From the NCBI GenBank assembly GCA_032111745.1, contig JAULUH010000558.1, positions 1 through 11,451 on the forward strand: DNA of 11,451 nt, written 5' to 3'. The position numbers and the translations under genes are program-made. Source of the stretch: JAULUH01 sp032111745 (lineage in GTDB: Bacteria > Chloroflexota > Anaerolineae > JAAEKA01). Below are positions 6,888-11,451 of this stretch, piece after piece (positions within the stretch are counted from its first letter, which is position 1; each line of letters begins with the position of its first letter). The notes under the pieces were generated by a model. The model worked only from the letters and a program-made list of their open reading frames with translations, made no database searches and had not been told where the DNA came from.

Positions 6888-6916
6888 ATGCTCACAATCA
6901 AGGAAGTGCTTACTGA
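6888..6916 (+). pseudogene. 5' stub of an unknown gene cut by the IS
   Basis: An ATG with a strong GGAGG site opens a frame starting MLTIKEVLT. It runs into the left IS end at 6917, where it reads a few IS codons to a TAG at 6936-6938. Too little remains to identify it. Bases downstream of the IS (8439 on) are integrase sequence in a different frame from a direct join, so the rest of this gene is not visible here. Confidence 0.4.
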
Positions 6917-6940
6917 CACCATGTTTTCGCCCGAATAGAG
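6917..6940 (+). repeat. IS left terminal inverted repeat
   Basis: Begins CACCATGTTTTCG and continues to CGAATAGAG. It matches the reverse complement of 8415-8438 at 21 of 24 positions; two of the mismatches are the CC/GG in the centre. Confidence 0.8.
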
Positions 6941-6975
6941 GGCGTATCAAGTACGGTGCAGGAAAAACGCTCGGA

Positions 6976-7007
6976 TTTCAGGCGAACAGAGGCGGTTTCT
7001 ATTCGCC
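6976..7007 (+). repeat. IS left subterminal repeat
   Basis: Matches the reverse complement of 8370-8401 at 27 of 32 positions. It carries a GGCGAAcAGAGGC core and is itself palindromic (GGCGAA at its start, TTCGCC at its end). The transposase stop codon (6999-7001) lies within it. Confidence 0.7.
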
Positions 7008-7662
7008 AAAGGCGCTGGCTGAGTACTTCTCCAGGCATACGAGCAGTTCGTCAGCATAGGGATGGGTGGCCAGCAGTTCGATTCGTTTGAGTTCCGCACC
7101 TTCAAAAAGGAGCCGTCCAGGCATCTGGAGCAAGTCTCGAACGATCCGCTTCAAGCCCCACTGGTCGAAGGGAGACCCGGCGAGGCCACGGTAGCGGAAG
7201 TCAGCCAACAAGTTGTGAGCCAGGTCGGCCAAGCGGACCAGCGTCTTCTGCGCTTGCCAGGTGTGCTTGCGCCGGGCCGAGAGAAAGAGGCCACCCTTGT
7301 CTTCCCTGAATTGCTCGACCTCAGCCCCGCCACGCAGGTTGTAGGAGCGTATCAGGGCTTGTTTGGAGGGCAATTTCAGGGTTGCAAGGTAGTAACTGTG
7401 CTGCCACTGGTCTTTGAGGAGCCATTTCTTAACCACGATCTGCACCGGACGACCAAAGTCGACAGGAGATGCCACGACGCCCAAGAAGGCATCGGTGCCG
7501 AAGGGATCCCAGCGGGTGACCTGTCGTGCCAAGGCGTGAGCCCGTTGCCCGGAGTAACCCTTGGCGACGACATGATAGTTCCGGCCGATGAGCCAGCGCA
7601 GCTTGTCGTCGGTGCCAGAACCGCCATCGAGGCGGTAGACGACGTGTTTGCGCTGGGCTGGC

Positions 7663-7680
7663 GCTAAGTCTAACGAACTT
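7663..7680 (-). repeat. 18-bp motif, copy A (in transposase coding region)
   Basis: Minus strand reads AAGTTCGTTAGACTTAGC, encoding part of ESSLDLAPA. It is an exact inverted copy of 7964-7981. Confidence 0.8.
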
Positions 7681-7963
7681 TCAACGGCCAGCACCGCTGG
7701 TTCCAGGCAAGACATGGTGGATCGACTTCCGGCAAAGAGGTCGGACCACAGGGTTTCGTGGTAATTGATGGCACTCACCCGTGCCAGTTGGCGTCCGATG
7801 GTGTTTTTTGCCGCTGAAGTACCCTTTCTCGCCGCCTTCGGCTCCTTTGCCGCACGGCATGCCCGACAAGTCATAGTCCAGCCAGAGCAAGCCACGCCAG
7901 TCATGGCGGTGGGTGCGACTGCAGGGACGGTAGATTTGGTTCACAGCCGTGTCCAATTGGGCC

Positions 7964-7981
7964 AAGTTCGTTAGACTTAGC
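7964..7981 (+). repeat. 18-bp motif, copy B (in transposase coding region)
   Basis: Plus strand reads AAGTTCGTTAGACTTAGC; on the minus strand it encodes part of DGLSLTNLAQ. It is read in a different orientation from copies A and C, so shared protein sequence cannot explain the identity. Confidence 0.8.
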
Positions 7982-8281
7982 CCATCCATGGTCTCCGACA
8001 AGGTGGCCTGATGCGCAAAGCGCTGGCTTCGCCAGACTTGTGCCAGTAACCGTTCCGGACGCAGGCGAGTGTTGATCATCGCCACGTGTTCACAGCCCGT
8101 CAAAACGCTGAGAAACACCTGGGTAAGCTTGTTGACCGGTGAATAATCGATCTCTTTCATCGCCACAGTCACCATTTCCAGTGGCTTGAGCACTTCATCA
8201 GCTTGATAGTAGGCCGAAAGAGCCGCCACTGGCGCAAACTGCGTATTCACCAACTCATCGGTCAGGCCAAATGTGAGCGTC

Positions 8282-8337
8282 ATCGGAGCCTCCTCACCGC
8301 GGCTAAGTCTAGCGAACTTTTTCGAGTAGGCTCCGAT
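8282..8337 (-). promoter_or_regulatory. Leader inverted repeat covering the transposase start codon
   Basis: ATCGGAGCC and GGCTCCGAT are perfect 9-bp complements (8282-8290 and 8329-8337). In the transposase mRNA the 3' arm covers the last bases of the GAGGAGG site, the spacer and the AT of the start codon, so the fold would block initiation. IS10 and IS50 are known to use leader hairpins that form only on read-through mRNA. Whether that holds here depends on whether the promoter lies inside or outside the upstream arm, which I cannot tell. Confidence 0.6.
8302..8319 (-). repeat. 18-bp motif, copy C (in transposase leader)
   Basis: Minus strand reads AAGTTCGCTAGACTTAGC, 17 of 18 identical to copy A and in the same orientation. 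It lies 19-36 nt upstream of the transposase ATG, inside the loop of the leader hairpin. Confidence 0.8.
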
Positions 8338-8369
8338 CGTACCCAGTTCAGGCCTAATTGACCAGATTC

Positions 8370-8401
8370 AGCGAGTAGAAATGGCCTCTATTCGCCTGAA
8401 A
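8370..8401 (-). repeat. IS right subterminal repeat
   Basis: Partner of 6976-7007 (27 of 32). On the minus strand it carries AGGCGAATAGAGGC and is itself an imperfect palindrome, like its partner. Confidence 0.7.
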
Positions 8402-8414
8402 AAGTTGAAACCGC

Positions 8415-8438
8415 TTCTATTCGCCCGAAAACATGGTG
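8415..8438 (-). repeat. IS right terminal inverted repeat
   Basis: Partner of 6917-6940. On the minus strand, its GGCGAATAGA followed by AGCGGTTTC repeats the core found in the inner repeat, so the right end has two direct copies of a GGCGAATAGARGC unit. Confidence 0.8.
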
Positions 8439-8756
8439 ACAGCGGCCCAGATCGGTGCAGATCGCAAGGGGCCGCTCTTTCGCAGCCTGGATCGCGAGCG
8501 CCATTTGACGGAGCGGCGGCTACATCGGCTGGAGATGTTGGCGATGATCAAACGCCGCGCCCGGCAGGCCGGACTACCCGAGACGACCTGCTGCCATACC
8601 TTCCGGGCTACCGGCATTACGACGTATCTGCAAAACGGTGGTACAATTGAGCACGCGCAGCAGATCGCAAATCACGAGTCGCCGCGTACAACCAAGCTGT
8701 ATGATCGCACCAATGATGCCATTAGCCTAGATGAAATCGAGCGCATCCTGATCTAG
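8439..8756 (+). pseudogene. Tyrosine recombinase/integrase, C-terminal catalytic remnant
   Basis: The frame continues without native start from the IS end. Numbering from the ATG inside the IS end (8433), 107 residues are read. The conserved C-terminal catalytic residues are present: H55-x-x-R58 in HTFRATG, H81 in NHESP and the nucleophile Y90 in KLYDRT, with a normal end DEIERILI. The N-terminal DNA-binding domain and the first catalytic Arg are missing, removed by the IS or an associated deletion; they are not found on the other side of the IS. The pattern is the XerC/phage-integrase class. It is not an integron IntI by its HTFRATG..NHESPRTTKLYD context, so it is not the obvious enzyme for the attC downstream. 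Confidence 0.85.
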
Positions 8757-8767
8757 GAATCAGCTCC

Positions 8768-8807
8768 GGAGGCCCTGTAGCAGCGATTCGCTGTAAACAG
8801 TGCCTCC
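8768..8807. repeat. 40-bp nested inverted repeat
   Basis: Three nested arms share one axis region: GGAGGC/GCCTCC (8768-8773, 8802-8807), CTGT/ACAG (8775-8778, 8797-8800) and CAGCGA/TCGCTG (8781-8786, 8788-8793). It starts 12 bp after the integrase stop. No T-tract follows. It may be a transcript end structure or a recombinase site. Confidence 0.6.
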
Positions 8808-8862
8808 AGGCCGACATATGCTGCAATTCGCGGGATAATGAGTAGATTGGGCGGCGTTTACT

Positions 8863-8869
8863 GTTAGCA
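8863..8869 (+). other. Possible cassette left boundary (degenerate integron core site)
   Basis: GTTAGCA fits the integron core GTTRRRY at 5 of 7 positions (sixth and seventh bases differ) and stands 19 bp before the methyltransferase ATG, a normal distance for cassette genes. A weak attC-like partner upstream (TGTAAAC at 8792-8798, GGCCGAC at 8809-8815, GGGCGGC before the core) can be drawn, but pairing is poor. Confidence 0.25.
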
Positions 8870-8888
8870 CCAAAGATTGGAGCACGTA

Positions 8889-9713
8889 ATGGAACAAAAA
8901 CCAACCGATAGGGCTGCTGGCCCATTCGCTTCTGCAGAGCCGTGGAACGTGGTAGCAGAGGGTTACGCTGCCAAGATATGGCCGATGTCAGAGCACTTTG
9001 CTCGTGAAGCGCTACTTCTTGCCTTGCTGCCGCCATCTCCCCGCGTCGTGGACGTAGCCTCCGGACCGGGACCGTTGGCGCTCTTAGCCGCCAAGGACGG
9101 TGCCATCGTCAGCGCCATTGACTTCTCGCCCGAAATGGTCGACAGCTTGCGCCGACGCGCAGATGCGCTTGGGATCGAGATCGCTGATGTGCGCGTCGGA
9201 GATGGGCAAGCACTACCCTATGATGACCAGTCCTTTGATGGTGCTTTTTCTATGGCTGGGCTGATCTTTTTTCCTGACCGAGCCGCCGGCTTTCGCGAAC
9301 TGCATCGTGTGTTACACACCGGCAGGCGCGCCGTAGTCAGCAGCATGGCCTCGGTATCCGCTCCCTTGATGACCGCTTGGGGCATCCTCAGCGCCGTGCT
9401 GCCCGATCTGCCCAGTGCACACGGTGAGCCACCGCTTAGCGACCCGGAATCGCTCCGATACGAAATGTCTGCAGCTGGTTTTCACGAAGTAGCGATCCAT
9501 ACCATCAGCTACTCTGAAACCGTGCCATCGCTGGCCGAATTCTGGCTTAAGGTGCAGCATGGCGCCGCATCGGTCGCGCTCTTGAGGCGTAAGATGGGCG
9601 AGGGGAGCTGGAACGCAGTCTCACAGAGCGTCTTGAAACGACTTCAGAATGCGCTCGGTGATGGTCCGGTCGAGGAAACTTACGCTGCGCATCTAGGGGT
9701 TGGCATTAAATGA
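8889..9713 (+). CDS. Class I SAM-dependent methyltransferase, gene-cassette borne
   Basis: The protein has 274 residues. Motif I VVDVASGPGPLAL is at 53-65 (SAM-binding glycine loop). The acidic residue ending strand 2 is D78 in SAIDFSPEM. The motif II/III area GDGQALPYDDQSFDGAF (104-120) and FREL-RVL (135-142) follow, as in the Methyltransf_11/25 UbiE-like group. The C-terminal third gives no substrate clue. The ATG at 8889 is preferred to TTG 8877 because GGAG (8879-8882) lies 6 nt before it. The gene is isolated between an integrase remnant and an attC site starting 30 bp after its stop, so it is best seen as a passenger cassette gene. Expression may rely on read-through or a promoter in the AT-richer 8820-8870 stretch. 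Target could be a small molecule, drug or metabolite; unknown. Confidence 0.88.
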   Translation: MEQKPTDRAAGPFASAEPWNVVAEGYAAKIWPMSEHFAREALLLALLPPSPRVVDVASGPGPLALLAAKDGAIVSAIDFSPEMVDSLRRRADALGIEIADVRVGDGQALPYDDQSFDGAFSMAGLIFFPDRAAGFRELHRVLHTGRRAVVSSMASVSAPLMTAWGILSAVLPDLPSAHGEPPLSDPESLRYEMSAAGFHEVAIHTISYSETVPSLAEFWLKVQHGAASVALLRRKMGEGSWNAVSQSVLKRLQNALGDGPVEETYAAHLGVGIK

Positions 9714-9743
9714 TGTGTAGAATCTATCGCTCAACAAGGTGCC

Positions 9744-9850
9744 GTCCAACACGGCGTGCAGCCGACCCGCCGAGCTGCCAAAGTTAGGCGTCAGTTTCAA
9801 CCATTGTCAATCCGGTGGGTGGCGGGCGGCTGACGCCGAGGGCGTTGGGC
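9744..9850 (+). other. Integron attC recombination site (107 bp)
   Basis: R'' is GTCCAAC (9744-9750, RYYYAAC) and R' is GTTGGGC (9844-9850, GTTRRRY); they pair 7 of 7 with one wobble. Inside, CGGCGT (9752-9757) pairs with ACGCCG (9833-9838), CAGCCG (9759-9764) with CGGCTG (9827-9832), and CCCGCC (9766-9771) with GGCGGG (9821-9826). G9758 and A9765 are left unpaired, 6 bp apart, exactly as the extrahelical bases of known attC sites (compare the AAGCCG-A pattern of aadA attC). The 49-nt centre is the variable terminal part. Position just after the stop codon of a single gene fits a cassette. No IntI is in the window. Confidence 0.82.
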
Positions 9851-9877
9851 ATTCAGGTGACTCACACCTGCGCCCTC
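9838..9877. repeat. Hairpin overlapping the attC right core
   Basis: GAGGGCG (9838-9844) pairs with CGCCCTC (9871-9877), and inside it CAGGTG (9854-9859) pairs with CACCTG (9865-9870) around a 5-nt loop. The 9-nt bulge (9845-9853) holds most of the R' core. This fold competes with the attC fold for 9838 and 9844. Confidence 0.55.
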
Positions 9878-10035
9878 ACAGAAGCGTTGCGCTTGCTACC
9901 GCAGCCCCTGCGCCGCAGCGCTTAGTTCAATTACCCATTAGCGGAAGCAAAGGGTCATTTTGTGGGCCGGTTCCGGCCTATATGTGGGGAAATAAGGAGT
10001 CCTTAGGGGAAGTTGCATCTGAATGGGATTCTGAG
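9851..10035. other. Non-coding stretch with small palindromes
   Basis: No credible gene. It contains AAGCG/CGCTT (9882-9894), GGCCGG-TT-CCGGCC (9965-9978) and TAAGGA-G-TCCTTA (9993-10005). The last lies just after the minus-strand gene's stop and is followed on that strand by TTT, so it may be a weak terminator. No second attC was found. Confidence 0.5.
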
Positions 10036-10545
10036 TTAGTAGGTTGACCTGAGCAGTTCCCCCAAACGAGCGTTGATAGCGTTAAACAACCGCTGCGTCT
10101 CCGCGTTTGCTTGACGAACCCCGTCCTGCGACGTTGCGAAACTCACCATGGTACATGTCTTGCGATACCCTTCGATCTCTTCGCGAAGCCGATCGTCTGC
10201 CACGCGAGCCGTCAGGGCAGTCAAGTCCATCACAAGCACCCGATCCTTTTCCGCCAATTCCTCCGGCAACTTATTTGTTGACCAATCGCCGCCCTCATTA
10301 TGCGCCTTCAGATCGGCGAAGTAGATTTGAAACGTAGACCGGCTGAGTTGCAGTAGCTTGTCCTGTACCTCAAGCAGCGTCTCCCGCCGGAACTCGGCCT
10401 GTCGACCCTCCTTGGCTTCCTTGCGAGCGAGCTTCCGGATGTTCTCCTGGCGACTGGTTTTGAACAGATTGCTCCCTTCCGACAGCAGCCAACCGAGTAC
10501 GAGCGTTACTGCTGTCGTGATAGCAGTTAACAATTCGTTAGGCAC
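10036..10545 (-). CDS. Small membrane-anchored coiled-coil protein, function unknown
   Basis: The protein has 169 residues from GTG at 10543-10545, chosen because AGGGGGG (10551-10557) stands 5 nt upstream and residues before it would lie in the IS630 end. Residues about 5-22 are one hydrophobic helix (LLTAITTAVTLVLGWLL), followed by a highly charged helical stretch (about 28-75, rich in Lys, Arg, Glu) and more amphipathic helices to the C-terminus. No signal peptidase site is obvious, so an N-terminal anchor with the rest in the cytoplasm is likely. I do not recognise a catalytic motif. Its stop is 185 bp past the attC site, and the gene points toward it; it could be a reverse-oriented cassette gene or a resident gene whose upstream region was taken by the IS630 copy. 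Transmembrane-plus-coil proteins of this size occur in many contexts, so no function is offered. Confidence 0.7.
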   Translation of the reverse strand: MPNELLTAITTAVTLVLGWLLSEGSNLFKTSRQENIRKLARKEAKEGRQAEFRRETLLEVQDKLLQLSRSTFQIYFADLKAHNEGGDWSTNKLPEELAEKDRVLVMDLTALTARVADDRLREEIEGYRKTCTMVSFATSQDGVRQANAETQRLFNAINARLGELLRSTY

Positions 10546-10594
10546 GCTATCCCCCCTGTAGTAGCCAATTTGGGGGCAGTTGACTACTGTCTCG

Positions 10595-11158
10595 TCAATC
10601 GTCAATTGACGGATACAACGACTTGAGTTTGATGCGAGCGTCCGGAGTGGTGAACTGCCAATTGACCGTCGCAATACGCTGGTTTCGCTCCTGTTCCCAC
10701 GCTGCGACCTCGGTGGTGAGGGTCTGCTTATGAGCAAGGCGGCGATCCAGGCATTGACTGGCGAGAACATTGAGTTCGATTTCGGCCATGTTCAGCCAAC
10801 TACCGTGCTTGGGCGTGTAGTGGAATTCCAGCCGCTGCAGAATGCGCTGGGCTTCTGCGGGAGCAAACGCCTCATACAAGGCAGCCGGCTGGTGGGTGTT
10901 CAGGTTGTCTGGCACGACCCGAATGCACTCAGCGTCCGGGTAGTGAAGGTCGACCAGGTCTTTCAAACAGTAGGCATAATCGATCTTGGTTCGCCTATCG
11001 GTCACGTCGACATGGCGCCAACCCTGCAATGGCTCGAAGAGCATGAAGAGATTGCAGGTGCCATGCCGTTCGTATTCGTAATCATAGCGGGCCGGTTCGC
11101 CAGGTCGCATGGGCAGCGGCACTCTCGTTTCACCGATCAACTGCACCGTCAGTTCGTC
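10595..11158 (-). pseudogene. IS630-family transposase, 5'-truncated
   Basis: The frame ends PSIDD (stop at 10595-10597) and gives 183 residues from GTG at 11144-11146. It matches the DDE_3 domain of IS630 transposases: QLIGETRVPLPMRPG, VVPDNLNTH (second Asp, residue 80), HYTPKHGSWLNMAEIE (Glu 122). Reading further upstream gives RDELT before VQLIG, so the first catalytic Asp (11156-11158) may just survive, but the helix-turn-helix N-terminal half (roughly 150-170 residues in full-length members) is absent and a stop appears at 11177-11179. The break coincides with the start of the unrelated transposase tail on the + strand. This copy cannot encode an active enzyme. Its outer IS end should lie between 10546 and 10594; no matching left end is in the window. 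Confidence 0.88.
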
Positions 11159-11437
11159 TCTGCCGAGGTCAGCTGCCTACGTCTGCCTGCTCTGGCCTTA
11201 CTCGCCGGCAATATCCTGACCTTTCTGGCCGTCGCCTTGCTCGCCTTGCCCACCGGGTTCTGGGACAGGCAGCCCAAGAAGACCCCTGGACGGCTTCGCC
11301 GGCTCCTGGCGCAGATCAATTTTTCCAAAGAGTATGGCTGCGCCGGGCAACTTCGCAAAAAGGAGTCTGTTACCGACCACTTGCCCAAGGGGGTTCAAGC
11401 CCACAGGCGTCACAAGGCCATTCTGCTGCCGATTTGA
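11150..11437 (+). pseudogene. 3' fragment of a second, unidentified transposase-like gene
   Basis: An open + strand frame ending at TGA 11435-11437 reads about 95 residues with a hydrophobic part (LLAGNILTFLAVALLALPTG), then KKTPGRLRRLLAQI and a very basic end (HRRHKAILLPI). Such a hydrophobic helix plus basic tail is common at transposase C-termini. The last 37 codons recur inverted at 6686-6798, showing a multicopy element. The upstream join near 11150-11160 is to the truncated IS630 gene, so the 5' part is lost. No catalytic residue is included, hence the family is not named. Confidence 0.45.
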
Positions 11438-11451
11438 CGCCTAATGTGGTG
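11325..11451 (+). repeat. 127-bp inverted repeat, right copy, at window end
   Basis: Perfect reverse complement of 6672-6798. The copy runs to the last base of the window, so its outer limit is not defined. Confidence 0.97.

Larger units (their letters stand above)
6999..8283 (-). pseudogene. IS1380-like (IS4-superfamily) DDE transposase, frameshifted
   Basis: Two minus-strand frames join into one protein of about 428 residues. The first (ATG at 8281-8283) carries the N-terminal domain and the first catalytic Asp in LWLDYDLSG (residues 133-141). The second holds YRLDGGSGTDDKL (second Asp), and YNLRGGAEVEQFREDKG (catalytic Glu) followed by an R.....AQKTLVRLADLAHNLLADFR helix typical of IS1380/IS4 C-termini. 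The frames meet at six T on the + strand (7804-7809). With five, the protein would read straight through as GYFSGKNTIGRQLARV. A one-base insertion is the simplest explanation; programmed frameshifting or sequencing error in the homopolymer are alternatives. A GAGGAGG site lies 5 nt before the ATG. Family name is from pattern memory; the DDE class is firmer. Confidence 0.78.
6917..8438 (-). mobile_element. IS element with IS1380-like DDE transposase, about 1.52 kb
   Basis: Outer terminal inverted repeats (6917-6940 and 8415-8438, 21 of 24 matching) bound a single transposase frame on the minus strand. A second subterminal repeat pair lies inside (6976-7007 and 8370-8401). The right end interrupts or abuts a tyrosine recombinase gene. 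If the tips are taken as ACCATG/CATGGT, a 3-bp GAC is present on both sides and could be a short target duplication, but this is weak. The transposase is frameshifted, so this copy is probably inactive by itself. Confidence 0.8.

Noticed and set aside
7062..7667. Plus-strand frame of 201 codons inside the IS
   Set aside because: Antisense to conserved DDE transposase sequence; no recognisable domain.
9729..9789. Alternative shorter attC using GCTCAAC and GTTAGGC as cores
   Set aside because: The cores fit the consensus, but the inner arms do not pair; the 9744-9850 pairing is far better. GTTAGGC lies in the variable centre of that site.
9739..10047. Plus-strand frame of 102 codons after the methyltransferase
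   Set aside because: It runs through the attC secondary structure and palindromes and has no ribosome site or protein-like composition.
1..11451. CRISPR arrays, tRNA or rRNA genes
   Set aside because: No regularly spaced direct repeats and no recognisable tRNA or rRNA segments were seen on either strand.

Overview
The window has two parts that differ in character. Bases 1-6492 are GC-rich, tightly packed, all on the + strand, and read as one metabolic operon. Bases 6493-11451 are an accessory zone of insertion-sequence (IS) remnants, a broken integrase, an integron-type gene cassette and orphan genes. The family mix (corrinoid-linked URO-D proteins, lyxose isomerase, PfkB kinase, KimA-like permease, very high GC) would suit a Chloroflexota-like or other environmental bacterium. 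No rRNA or tRNA marker is present, so that placement is a guess. The exact repeat at the right edge suggests metagenome or short-read assembly.

Operon (1-6492): the 3' part of a uroporphyrinogen-decarboxylase-family methyltransferase-like gene, a HAD phosphatase with an unexplained N-terminal extension, a MtaC/MtbC-type corrinoid protein, a D-lyxose-isomerase-family cupin, a long PfkB sugar kinase and a KimA-like APC permease. Except for 71 bp before the corrinoid gene, gaps are 1-26 bp. The simplest reading is one pathway: a methyl group is passed through the corrinoid protein and URO-D protein, while the demethylated sugar or polyol is isomerised, phosphorylated or dephosphorylated by the neighbours. 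This is inference; the substrate is unknown.

Accessory zone (6493-11451): a mobile-element remnant of about 200 bp flanked by a 9-bp direct repeat; an IS of about 1.52 kb (6917-8438) with a frameshifted DDE transposase, paired end repeats, a leader hairpin over its start codon and three copies of an 18-bp motif; the catalytic C-terminal piece of a tyrosine recombinase; a class I SAM methyltransferase followed by a well-formed integron attC site (9744-9850), so this gene looks like a mobile cassette; a small minus-strand membrane protein; a 5'-truncated IS630-type transposase; and the 3' end of another probable transposase.

The last 127 bases are a perfect inverted copy of 6672-6798. The length equals a common assembler k-mer, so the window probably ends at a contig break inside a repeat, and the arrangement near that edge should be read with care.

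Most interesting are the corrinoid/sugar operon, the lone attC cassette, and the regulatory architecture of the IS.
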